From the NCBI GenBank assembly GCA_019636755.1, contig JAHBWZ010000007.1:186001-250000 (forward strand): a stretch of 64,000 bases of DNA, in the 5' to 3' direction. Under the pieces are notes generated by a model. That model searched no databases, was not told the DNA's origin, and saw only the letters and a list, made by a program, of their open reading frames with translations. The stretch comes from Phycisphaeraceae bacterium (GTDB lineage Bacteria > Planctomycetota > Phycisphaerae > Phycisphaerales > SM1A02). Shown piece after piece: positions 8,951 through 16,448 of the stretch. The number at the start of each line of letters is the position of its first letter. The first letter of the stretch is position 1. A program made the position numbers and the translations under genes.

Positions 8951-9698
8951 CGGCTGCCCAGACCGCGTCGCTGACGTCCCCGACCGCATCGAAGGTCTGC
9001 CGGGCGGTCGCGATAATCGCGTCGCACTCCCGGTCGGTGAAATCGGTGGCATCCACCTGCGTCCGGAATTGCGCCCACCGTTCCCGCTGTCCGGCGCCGT
9101 ATGGATCGAGGTAGCCCAGCCCCGACGCGCCGCGCGCGGATGACGCCGGACATCCCCATGCCGCGGCCAGCGCCCGCGCGATGAAGGTATTGCCGTTCAT
9201 GCTGCCTTCGAGCACATAATGCGCTCCCAGAGCCACCGCCGGCTCGGTCCGGACATGATCGCGCAGCATCTGCGCGAACGCACGTGCGGGCGCCACCGGG
9301 TCGGACGACGCTCCATGCCCCAGTGTGCGCAGGTCCTGCTCGATCCGGTGCACGTGGCTGCGTCCATCGAACCCGAGCGAAGCAAGCCGGGCATGCTGCG
9401 CCGAGGCCGTCTCCAGAGCGTCGGCGATGGCGACGTGGAGGTGGCGGAGTTCCGCCAGGTACCGCGCGAAGAGCGGCCGCTCCAGGCGCCCGCCCGCCAT
9501 CGCCTTCTGCAGGGGACGGGTTTCCGCCCGCCGGTGGTGGTCACTCGTCTCGGCGCGGAGTCGCGCCATGAGCGACGGCGTCCGCGGCGACACGAGGACC
9601 TCCGATGGGGCGGGCACCGCGGTGAGACCGCGTGCGTTCGCTGCGTCCGTCGCCGTGTTCATCGCATCATGCATTGCTTCCTCGGCCCTTTCTGCCAT
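8928..9698 (-). CDS. Biliverdin-producing heme oxygenase
   Basis: The protein is up to 256 residues and mostly alpha-helical. The segment ETSDHHRRAETRPLQKAM near 49-66 contains the expected proximal heme-iron histidine. The distal helix appears as GAHYVLEGSMNGNTFIAR (near 158-175), with the flexible small-residue pattern of heme oxygenases. The enzyme opens heme to biliverdin, CO and Fe2+ using reduced ferredoxin or another reductant, for iron recovery or for making bilins. Translation may start instead at the ATG at 9674, which has GAGGAA just upstream. The glycosyltransferase gene ends 20 bases upstream on the same strand, so the two may be co-transcribed. Confidence 0.85.
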   Translation of the reverse strand: MAERAEEAMHDAMNTATDAANARGLTAVPAPSEVLVSPRTPSLMARLRAETSDHHRRAETRPLQKAMAGGRLERPLFARYLAELRHLHVAIADALETASAQHARLASLGFDGRSHVHRIEQDLRTLGHGASSDPVAPARAFAQMLRDHVRTEPAVALGAHYVLEGSMNGNTFIARALAAAWGCPASSARGASGLGYLDPYGAGQRERWAQFRTQVDATDFTDRECDAIIATARQTFDAVGDVSDAVWAAATPPGAT

Positions 9699-9718
9699 GG
9701 ATCACTGCCCGGCACGGA

Positions 9719-11065
9719 TCACCGCGCGCGGGCCATCGTCCGGCGCGGCGACCGGTCGGCAACCAGGCGCAGGACCTCGGCATAGCGCGCGCCCGAGGCC
9801 TCGACGGTGTACTCCCGCTCGAAGAGCGCGCGGGCGTTCGCCCCGCGCCGCTCGCACTCCGCCCGATCCGCCATCATCATGCGCAGGCGCTCGGCAAGCG
9901 CGTCGGCGTTCCCGATCTCTGTCCACCACCCGGCCTTGTTCGACTCCACGATCCCGCGCAGGTCGGAGTCCGACTCGGACAGCGCCAGAATCGGCTTCCC
10001 CACCGCCAGGCTGGTGTAGAGCTTGGATGGGAACGAGATGCCCTCGATGCCCTTCTCGATCGTCACGATGGACGTGTCACACCCGTTGAGCGAGTCGTTC
10101 AGGCGCTCGAACGGCTGGTACGGCAGCATGAGGCAGTTCCTGAGCCCGCGGCGGCGGATCTCCTGCTCGATCCACTGCTTTCTGCCACCGGCGCCCACGA
10201 GCACCATCCGGAACGGCTCCTCGCGAAGCCGCTCGGCCGCGCCGAGCAGTGTCTCGAAGTCGTAGTAGAGCCCGAGATTCCCCGAGTAGAGCGCCGTGAA
10301 GACATCCACGAGCCCGTGCTGCCGGGCGAGGTCCGATTCCCTCTTCGGCTTCGGCCAGAGTTCGGTCCCGTCGGCCCAGTTGGGAATCACGTGGATTCGG
10401 TCCGGATCCAGCTGGTAGGACTCGCAGAGCAGTCGCTTCGCGGCATTGCAGAGCACGATCGTCTGGTCCGCGCGGCGATAGATCAGTCGATTGATCCGGT
10501 GCCAGAGTCGCTCGATCAGGCCGCCCCCGCGGATCTTGCCGACCCAGACCGCCAGTTGCGGATAAGCGTCGTGCAGGAGGACGACGTACCGATGGTGCTT
10601 CACCTTGGATACGAGCGCGCCCACGATGCCGAGGTATGGCGGATTCGTCGTGTAGAGGTAGACCGCATCCCGCGGTGCCAGGAGCATCCGGAGCCCGAAG
10701 GGAAGGATGAAGGTCAGCGAGTTGACGGCCCGGCCCAGCAGGTGGTCCTTGCTGAACCGGGTGGTGATCATCCGAGTCACGTGCGCGCCGTTGCGGATCT
10801 CGTGTCTCGGCGCCGGCTGCCACGACTCCCTCGGGCCGTACGAGGGCCAGGCGGTGAGGACATTGACCTGGAATCCGCTTGCGACGAGGTGGTCGGAAAG
10901 GTCGCCGAGCAGGTGACCCGTCGACGCCACGTCCGGGACGAAGTACTGGTTGAGCAGGTACACCCGCGGCCGCGACTCCGACCCGCCGGGGTCGGCGAGA
11001 TCCTCGTCGGGAGGGGCCACGGACTCTCTGGGAACGGGTGGTGCGGGGGCTTCCGACGATCTCAC
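9719..11065 (-). CDS. Family 4 glycosyltransferase
   Basis: The 448-residue GT-B protein has a GT4 acceptor half starting LLNQYFVPDVASTG near residue 36 and resembles WbuB/WcaI-type enzymes. The C-terminal nucleotide-sugar half contains TALYSGNLGLYYDF and GISFPSKLYTSLAVGKPILA (the family EXFGxxxxE region reads differently here). It would transfer a sugar from a nucleotide donor onto a polysaccharide or lipid-linked precursor at the cytoplasmic face. No other envelope-sugar genes adjoin it. The start is a GTG; a TATAGT hexamer lies about 48 bases upstream. Confidence 0.85.
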   Translation of the reverse strand: MRSSEAPAPPVPRESVAPPDEDLADPGGSESRPRVYLLNQYFVPDVASTGHLLGDLSDHLVASGFQVNVLTAWPSYGPRESWQPAPRHEIRNGAHVTRMITTRFSKDHLLGRAVNSLTFILPFGLRMLLAPRDAVYLYTTNPPYLGIVGALVSKVKHHRYVVLLHDAYPQLAVWVGKIRGGGLIERLWHRINRLIYRRADQTIVLCNAAKRLLCESYQLDPDRIHVIPNWADGTELWPKPKRESDLARQHGLVDVFTALYSGNLGLYYDFETLLGAAERLREEPFRMVLVGAGGRKQWIEQEIRRRGLRNCLMLPYQPFERLNDSLNGCDTSIVTIEKGIEGISFPSKLYTSLAVGKPILALSESDSDLRGIVESNKAGWWTEIGNADALAERLRMMMADRAECERRGANARALFEREYTVEASGARYAEVLRLVADRSPRRTMARAR

Positions 11066-11113
11066 GGGGCGCTGCCTTGTCCGGGACGACTCTGCGGATC
11101 CCCGCGGGCGGAC

Positions 11114-11119
11114 ACTATA
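11114..11119 (-). promoter_or_regulatory. Candidate -10 element of the GT4 gene
   Basis: TATAGT on the minus strand, preceded by GGG, lies about 48 bases before the GTG start at 11065. No convincing -35 hexamer was found at the usual distance. Confidence 0.35.
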
Positions 11120-11160
11120 CCCGGTCGCGCCGCAGGACCCGTCCGCCGTCGGCCCGGGGG

Positions 11161-11649
11161 TCAGCCACGAATGCTGATCCGGGAGCCGCGCGCTGCGTCG
11201 CCCGTCGGGGCGCCGGGCGCGGCCCCGGCAAGCACGGAGGCGGCCGCACCGGCCGCAGCCGTATTCTCGTCCGCCATCTTCGCCATCACCATCGCCCAGG
11301 TTTCCCGCTCGTACTCCAGAAGACCGCGCACCTCATCGGCGAGCGCGGGGTTGCGGTCGGACGACGCGCTCACCAGGCGGGTGTACATGTACGTGTACAG
11401 GCTTGCCATCCGCTCACAGAGTTCCGGCGCATTCGCCGGGCGGAGCCCGTTCATGAGTTCGAGGATGATCTGCTGGGCACGCGAGATGCCCTCGTATGCG
11501 GCCTCGAAGTCGCGCCCGGCTATCCCGTCCCGTCCCTGGATGACCGCGCGGATAGCGCCGTCGAGCAGGAGCAGGCGCAGTTCCGCTGGCGAGGCGGTCA
11601 TGACCTTGGTGCGGAGATACGCGTTCGCGGGCGCGGTCGTGGTCGTCAT
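11161..11649 (-). CDS. fliS: Flagellar export chaperone FliS
   Basis: The 162-residue protein matches FliS from its first residues: NAYLRTKVMTASPAELRLLLLDGAIR (cited in part, residues about 9-34) is the family hallmark. The helical body AYEGISRAQQIILELMNGL and the SLYTYMYTRLVSAS segment follow. FliS binds the C-terminal helices of flagellin in the cytoplasm and keeps it unpolymerised until export. An Ala/Gly-rich tail of about 35 residues after the conserved body is unusual but not disruptive. It lies 134 bases downstream of fliD on the same strand, the usual fliD-fliS order. Confidence 0.95.
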   Translation of the reverse strand: MTTTTAPANAYLRTKVMTASPAELRLLLLDGAIRAVIQGRDGIAGRDFEAAYEGISRAQQIILELMNGLRPANAPELCERMASLYTYMYTRLVSASSDRNPALADEVRGLLEYERETWAMVMAKMADENTAAAGAAASVLAGAAPGAPTGDAARGSRISIRG

Positions 11650-11782
11650 GGTTCATGCCGGATATCGGCTCGACACCCCGCCGGCTTTCGCCCGGCCGGC
11701 CCCCCGCCCTCCCGGTGTCCGATAATGCGCCTTCTCCAGGTCACGCGACGCCGCCGGCCGGATGCGGGCGGATCGCGTCCGG

Positions 11783-14700
11783 TCATCGCCCGACCGTCAG
11801 TGACGAGAGATTCTGAATCGACGCAAGGGCGCTGCCCTGGGACTGGAGCTGCGCCAGGGACTTCTCGAGCGCAATGAACTGTGCCTGAAGGCGTTCACGT
11901 CGACGCTCGATGCGTTCATCGAAGGCGGTGATCCGGGACCGCATGGCATCGATCTGCCGCTGGTACGCCTGGTCGGCGCGGGTGATCGTGCCCCCGGCCG
12001 TCGTCGTCACGTCCGAGGCGAACCGCTCCAGGAGCGGCGCAAAGCCGAGGGAGCGCCAGGTCGTGCCCGACGCGTTGATCGTCACGCCGTCCGCGACCTC
12101 CTGCGCCGTGTTCGCCGTCACCTCGTATGCCGACAGGACGCGCTCGACGGCGGCCGGATCGGACTCGAGGGCCGCCCGGAACTTCGACTCATCGAACGAG
12201 AGTTGACCATCCTTGGCGATGCGCACACCGATCTGCGACAGGTACTGGTAGGACCCCTCGACGTTCAGCGCCCGACCGTTGACGATGCCGTAGAGCGAGG
12301 ATCGGATCGTCGCCGTCGCCGCGCTCCCCAGAAGCGGACCGCGCCGCTTCAGGTCAGGGTCGTACGAGTCGTACTCCGAAACGCGCCCGATCACGTCGTT
12401 GAACGTCGTCACCATCTGCCTGACGCTGTCGACGATCCCGTCCACGTCCTTCGACACCGTGACCGAGACCGGCGCGTCGCCCGCCTTCGCCAGCGTGACC
12501 GTCAGTCCGTCGACGACGCCGCGAAGGACGTTGTCCGATGTCGTCAGCAGGAAGCCGCTCTCCGGATCGTCGGAGCCGAAGAAGACCCGCGCATCACGGC
12601 CTTCGACCACCCGGTTCAGTCCGAGGTCGACGCCCCCCGTGTCGATCGTCAGGTCGCCCCTCCGCCCGCTGATGGCCGAGGTGATGTTCAGCCGGAAGGG
12701 GGTGGGACCGCCGCCGGTCGAGAGCACCGTCACGTTGACCGGCGCGCCGGAGTCGCGGATCTTCTGCACGATCGTGTCCAGCGAGTCCGCCGGTGACACG
12801 TCGATCCTCCGCTCGTAGGAACCATTGATGGAGGCACCTGGTTCCGTCGCGGTTCCGAGCAGGTTGAGATCGCGCGCCGCGGTCCCCGACACCGCCTCGA
12901 CGCGCAGCGCCACCGTGGGCGCCTGGCCGTCCAGCCGGTCGTCATCCTGCTCCAGCACGATCCCGTCACCCGTGTCGTTCACGCGGGCGCGGATCGCGAG
13001 AATCCCCCCGCCCGCGGCATTCATCTTCTGGACGATGTCGAAGACGGTCTTCTCCGTGCCACTGATGATCACTTCCGCGGTGCGACCGAGACCGTCGCGC
13101 AGGCGGATCGTGCCGTTGCCGATGCCGCGCCCGTAGTTCAGGCTCGAGGTCGATGTCGCCACCGAAATCGACCGCAGTTCGAGGTTTGATCCATCGATCG
13201 AATCCGCTTCGACCTGCGCGCTGATGCCGAGCGCCGCCGCCGCGTCACCGGCGGCGATGAGCGCGCCGGTTCCGCCGCTCGTGTCCGTCAGCCGAAGCCC
13301 GTTCCGCACCGTGTTGAGGCCGAGGGAGACGGCGACGCCGGCGGCGCCCGCCTGGGCATTGACGAGTGCGATGAGTTCCTCGACCGTTTCGGCCGCGTCG
13401 AGCCCGGTGATCGCAACGCTGTTGCCCTGGCGATCGGTCAGCGAGAGACCATCGGCGCCACCCAGCCCGCGTCCGCCCTGGAGCGAATCCATGAGCGCGC
13501 CGCCGATGCCCGAGAGAATCCGGCGCGTTCCGCTGTGCACGGCCGACGCGATGCCCGACGGGTCGGTCTCGATGCCGAGCTGTGCGGCCAGGTGCTCGTT
13601 CGCCGCGGTCCGGCGCACGATGAGGTTGCCACCGCCACCCGAGGTGTCCTCCAGTTCCAGCCGCCTGCCGTCGGCCGAGATCCTCGCGATGATCGTTCCC
13701 GCCGTCTGCTGCGCGATACGGTCGATGATCTCCCCCAGCGTGGTCGCCGCCGCCTGCTCGATCTGGGCAGGAACCACGTCGCCGGTGAACGACGGCGCGC
13801 TCGCGCCGGCTTCGTTCAGGATGCCGAGATCGACGGCCGCCTTCGTTCCGTTCGTCTCGCTTCCGAGTACGCGGAGCAGGCCGGATCCCCCCGTGGTGTC
13901 CGTCACGGTGAACCGGTCGCCACTCGTGATAGAGAGCGTGATCGCCCCGCCCGTCTCCTGGGCGACGCGCGTGATCAGCCCGCCCACGGTCGTGAGGCCG
14001 GAAAGATTCACCGCATGTTCGGTGCCGTCGCGCGCCACGAAGCGGATGTCCGCGGTGTCCGGATCGTTGTCGAACCGGATGCCGCTGCCGCTGTTCAGCG
14101 CCGAGAGCAGCGTCGATGACTCGATCGGAAGATCCTTCCGGCCGAAGTCGAGGTCGAACACCGTGCCGTTCCGGGCGGTGATGCGCAGGTCGGAAACGCT
14201 GTTTCGGACGGTTGCCCCGCCACCGTCACCGAGCGTCGCGAGCGATGTTGCCGTGCCGAGGTACCAGATCGATGCCCCGGTGATCGTCCCGCCCGCACTG
14301 CTTCCTGCGATGCCGAGGTCCGTCGCGGTCTGGGAGCCGGTCCCGTTCTGCACGGAAAGCGATCCCGCCCCGCCGCTCGTGTCCTCCAGGACCAGGCCCT
14401 GCGCGCCGAAGCGCGCGGTCACGCCCACGGCGTCCGACGCGTTGATCCGGTCGACGACCTCCTGCACCGACATGACGTCGGTCAGGTCCACGGTCGCGCT
14501 GGCCCCCGCGCGATCCGTGATCACGATGCGTCCGCGACGGACGCCATTGCCCCCGTTGAGATTGTCCAGCGACTCATCGCGGTCGAGGCGGCTTCCGCCC
14601 CCCAGATCGAACGACAGCGACTCCAGCCCGAGCGGGCTCTCCGATCGGGACGCGAACCCGCGCGACATCCACTGGCTGGTCGAGACGAGGTTCTTCACCA

Positions 14701-14998
14701 GGAACGAGTACGTGCCCGGCGGCGTCTGCGACGTTGCCGTGGCCGACAGCGCCGAGGCATCCGACGGGGTGGCCTTCACACCGCGGAAGACGTTGTCGGT
14801 CCGGATCCGGCGGGACGAGTTGAGCAGGCTCAGCAGGCGCGCGTTGATGTCCAGCAGCGCCGTCTTCTGGTTCTGAAGGTCCGCAACTCGCTGCTGGAAC
14901 TGGATGCGGGGCCGGGACTCGAGCGCGAGGAGCTGGTTGATCAGCGTCGCGGAGTCGATCCCGCTGAAGAGCCCGATGCCGGTCGTGATCGATCCCAT
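11783..14998 (-). CDS. fliD: Flagellar filament cap protein FliD, extra long
   Basis: The 1071-residue protein is about twice the usual FliD length. FliD_N occupies about 1-115 (starting MGSITTGIGLFSGIDSATL). FliD_C occupies about 790-1060 with a coiled coil near 1000-1050 (QRQIDAMRSRITAFDERIERR). Between them lie several flagellin hook-IN type units, recognised by recurring LTDTSGGTG/LEDTSGGGG followed by A(A/D)LGI. FliD caps the growing filament and folds incoming flagellin; the enlarged middle would make longer outward-facing arms (inference). An SD-like GGAGA precedes the ATG. fliS follows downstream. No other flagellar gene is in the window. Confidence 0.93.
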   Translation of the reverse strand: MGSITTGIGLFSGIDSATLINQLLALESRPRIQFQQRVADLQNQKTALLDINARLLSLLNSSRRIRTDNVFRGVKATPSDASALSATATSQTPPGTYSFLVKNLVSTSQWMSRGFASRSESPLGLESLSFDLGGGSRLDRDESLDNLNGGNGVRRGRIVITDRAGASATVDLTDVMSVQEVVDRINASDAVGVTARFGAQGLVLEDTSGGAGSLSVQNGTGSQTATDLGIAGSSAGGTITGASIWYLGTATSLATLGDGGGATVRNSVSDLRITARNGTVFDLDFGRKDLPIESSTLLSALNSGSGIRFDNDPDTADIRFVARDGTEHAVNLSGLTTVGGLITRVAQETGGAITLSITSGDRFTVTDTTGGSGLLRVLGSETNGTKAAVDLGILNEAGASAPSFTGDVVPAQIEQAAATTLGEIIDRIAQQTAGTIIARISADGRRLELEDTSGGGGNLIVRRTAANEHLAAQLGIETDPSGIASAVHSGTRRILSGIGGALMDSLQGGRGLGGADGLSLTDRQGNSVAITGLDAAETVEELIALVNAQAGAAGVAVSLGLNTVRNGLRLTDTSGGTGALIAAGDAAAALGISAQVEADSIDGSNLELRSISVATSTSSLNYGRGIGNGTIRLRDGLGRTAEVIISGTEKTVFDIVQKMNAAGGGILAIRARVNDTGDGIVLEQDDDRLDGQAPTVALRVEAVSGTAARDLNLLGTATEPGASINGSYERRIDVSPADSLDTIVQKIRDSGAPVNVTVLSTGGGPTPFRLNITSAISGRRGDLTIDTGGVDLGLNRVVEGRDARVFFGSDDPESGFLLTTSDNVLRGVVDGLTVTLAKAGDAPVSVTVSKDVDGIVDSVRQMVTTFNDVIGRVSEYDSYDPDLKRRGPLLGSAATATIRSSLYGIVNGRALNVEGSYQYLSQIGVRIAKDGQLSFDESKFRAALESDPAAVERVLSAYEVTANTAQEVADGVTINASGTTWRSLGFAPLLERFASDVTTTAGGTITRADQAYQRQIDAMRSRITAFDERIERRRERLQAQFIALEKSLAQLQSQGSALASIQNLSSLTVGR

Positions 14999-15049
14999 GT
15001 CTCCGCGTCTCCTGTCGACCCGCGCGTGCCCGTGCGGCCGCCGCCGGTC

Positions 15050-15271
15050 TCACGCCGCCGCGCGGAACGGCAGGTCCTGCGGCCGGTCGTGCGGCGACCA
15101 GGTGCAGCCGAGGCGTCCTTCCGCGCGGAGAGCAAGCAGGTCCGAGACCCAGGCCTGCACCGTTCGACCGTGACTCTCGACCGCCCCGCGGACGAGTCCG
15201 GTCGCGTGGCGCTCATCGGGCAGATGCACGTCGATCGTGCAGTGCTCGTCGTCGTATCGCTGCACAGGCAT
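15050..15271 (-). CDS. Small conserved-looking protein of unknown function upstream of fliD
   Basis: This 73-residue protein begins MPVQRYDDEHCTIDVHLPDE and ends PQDLPFRAAA; I do not recognise the family. It is acidic in the first third and has no membrane segment or signal peptide. A longer frame reaches 15367, but its extra N-terminus is Arg/Pro-rich like out-of-frame DNA here, so the internal ATG is preferred. It lies 51 bases upstream of fliD on the same strand, so a flagellar role is possible, but this rests on position alone. Confidence 0.5.
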   Translation of the reverse strand: MPVQRYDDEHCTIDVHLPDERHATGLVRGAVESHGRTVQAWVSDLLALRAEGRLGCTWSPHDRPQDLPFRAAA

Positions 15272-15456
15272 GATGTGCCGTTCTCCACGGGCTGACGAAG
15301 TCTTCAGCAAACCGCGCTCCCGGGGCGGTAGTACGGACCGCGCGCGACCGGAACGCCACGGAGGCATCGGCGGAACGGCTTCACGACTTTCGCGCGGGTG
15401 GCCGGAACCGCGGATCCGGCGGCAGGACGCGCATCGCCTGCGCCTGGTGGCGCGCG

Positions 15457-15948
15457 TCAGTCGCGCGGCGCCGCATCCCCGTCTCCAGCGCCGTCGGGCA
15501 GAGCGACCGTGTATCGACCGTGTCCGACGCGCCGGAACCGGTCCGGGTGCCGGACCAGCACCTGGTTGATCATCGAGCGCAGGTGTGTGCTGCGGCTCTC
15601 ATACCCCGCCAGCCGGACCGCGGACACCAGGTCCGCCACGCGCAGCGTCCGCCCTCGGAGCAGCCGCGCCAGCACCTCGACCAGTGCATCCGGGGAGCGC
15701 CGGCGGCCACCGGCGGTCCGCCCCGCCCCCGCCTGCGTTCCCGCCTCGCGGAGCTCGCGCTCATGGCGAGCGATGTCGCGATCGATCGCCGCGAGTTCGA
15801 CGGCAAGCCGATCCCGCTGATCCCGCAGCGATTGAAGCCGGCGCGCGATTTCCGCGGCGAGGGCCTCCACCGGAACGTCCGACAGTCCGGCCGCTCCGGC
15901 GGGCGCCGGTGAGCCGGGTGGAGAGCGCCGTCGTCGAGCGTGGGTCAT
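15457..15948 (-). CDS. Coiled-coil protein with C-terminal winged-helix-like domain
   Basis: The 163-residue protein starts at ATG 15948, with AGGA about 8 bases upstream. The N-terminal part is Arg/Pro/Ala-rich. Residues about 25-70 form a predicted coiled coil (EIARRLQSLRDQRDRLAVEL and on). The C-terminal 65 residues (DALVEVLARLLRGRTLRVADL through RRVGHGRYTVALP) look like a small winged helix ending in the typical RxGxGRYTV wing. DNA binding is likely; a chromatin or regulatory role is inference. It is monocistronic, 90 bases upstream of the small gene at 15271. Confidence 0.55.
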   Translation of the reverse strand: MTHARRRRSPPGSPAPAGAAGLSDVPVEALAAEIARRLQSLRDQRDRLAVELAAIDRDIARHERELREAGTQAGAGRTAGGRRRSPDALVEVLARLLRGRTLRVADLVSAVRLAGYESRSTHLRSMINQVLVRHPDRFRRVGHGRYTVALPDGAGDGDAAPRD

Positions 15949-16309
15949 GCCGCATCCTGCCCGGCGGCCGCGCGCCACCGTGCGTCGTATCCATGCACTG
16001 TCCGAATGGGCCGCGGCAGCCGCGCGGGCGATCGTGCCGGATTCGTCGCGATCACACGCCGCCCGGCCGCACAGGCGTCAAGGGCGGACCCGGCTCCCTG
16101 CGGACGCAGGACAGGATCCGCGCGACGCCGGCGTGCTTCGTCGGTTCACTCGTCTGGAGTGGTGTGCTGGTCCCGCTGGCAGGCAGGTCCGGAACGATGC
16201 GGCCGGGACGGGGCCCGGTCCCGCGGGGCGCCCCCGGCGCGTTCCATGCCCGCCGGGCGGCATGTCAGCTCCCGCGCCGCAGCGCGGGACGCCTGGACAC
16301 TGATCAGTC
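15949..16309. other. Intergenic region without a supported gene
   Basis: This stretch has no frame with convincing codon use or family similarity. It contains a GC-rich near-palindrome at about 16204-16221 and the hairpin listed at 16270-16289. It separates the winged-helix gene from the divergent pair around 16396-16449. Confidence 0.5.
16270..16289. terminator. Small GC-rich hairpin after a candidate 28-codon ORF
   Basis: CCCGCGC at 16271-16277 pairs with GCGCGGG at 16282-16288 around a 4-base loop, plus one flanking T-A pair. On the minus strand it lies 21 bases after the stop of the small ORF 16396-16310, where a terminator or attenuator would be expected. There is no T-tract. Confidence 0.35.
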
Positions 16310-16396
16310 TCAGCAGAGCGTCAGGAACGACAGCGCGGTGAGGATCAGCAGGCGGCGGCGGTGCTCGGTCAGGGCGATCAGGTTTGCAAGAATCAT
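16310..16396 (-). CDS. Candidate 28-residue Leu-rich small protein or leader peptide
   Basis: The ORF starts ATG at 16396 and encodes a peptide with nine leucines: it begins MILANLIALTEHRRRLLILT and ends ALSFLTLC. A GGAG lies 10 bases before the ATG. Upstream on the minus strand TTGTGC (16463-16458) and TACGGT (16439-16434), 18 bases apart, could be a promoter. The hairpin at 16289-16270 follows. The composition would suit a membrane-associated microprotein or a leucine-sensing leader peptide, but no leucine-synthesis gene follows. Evidence is limited to these signals. Confidence 0.3.
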   Translation of the reverse strand: MILANLIALTEHRRRLLILTALSFLTLC

Positions 16397-16448
16397 GGCG
16401 ATACGGCTCCAGCGTCTTCGATTGTCCGCGGGTACCGTATCAACCGCC

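Noticed and set aside
12203-14876. Long plus-strand ORFs antisense to fliD, up to 550 codons.
   Set aside because: Composition is Arg/Pro/Ser-rich as expected for shadow frames in high-G+C DNA, and the minus-strand frame is clearly fliD.
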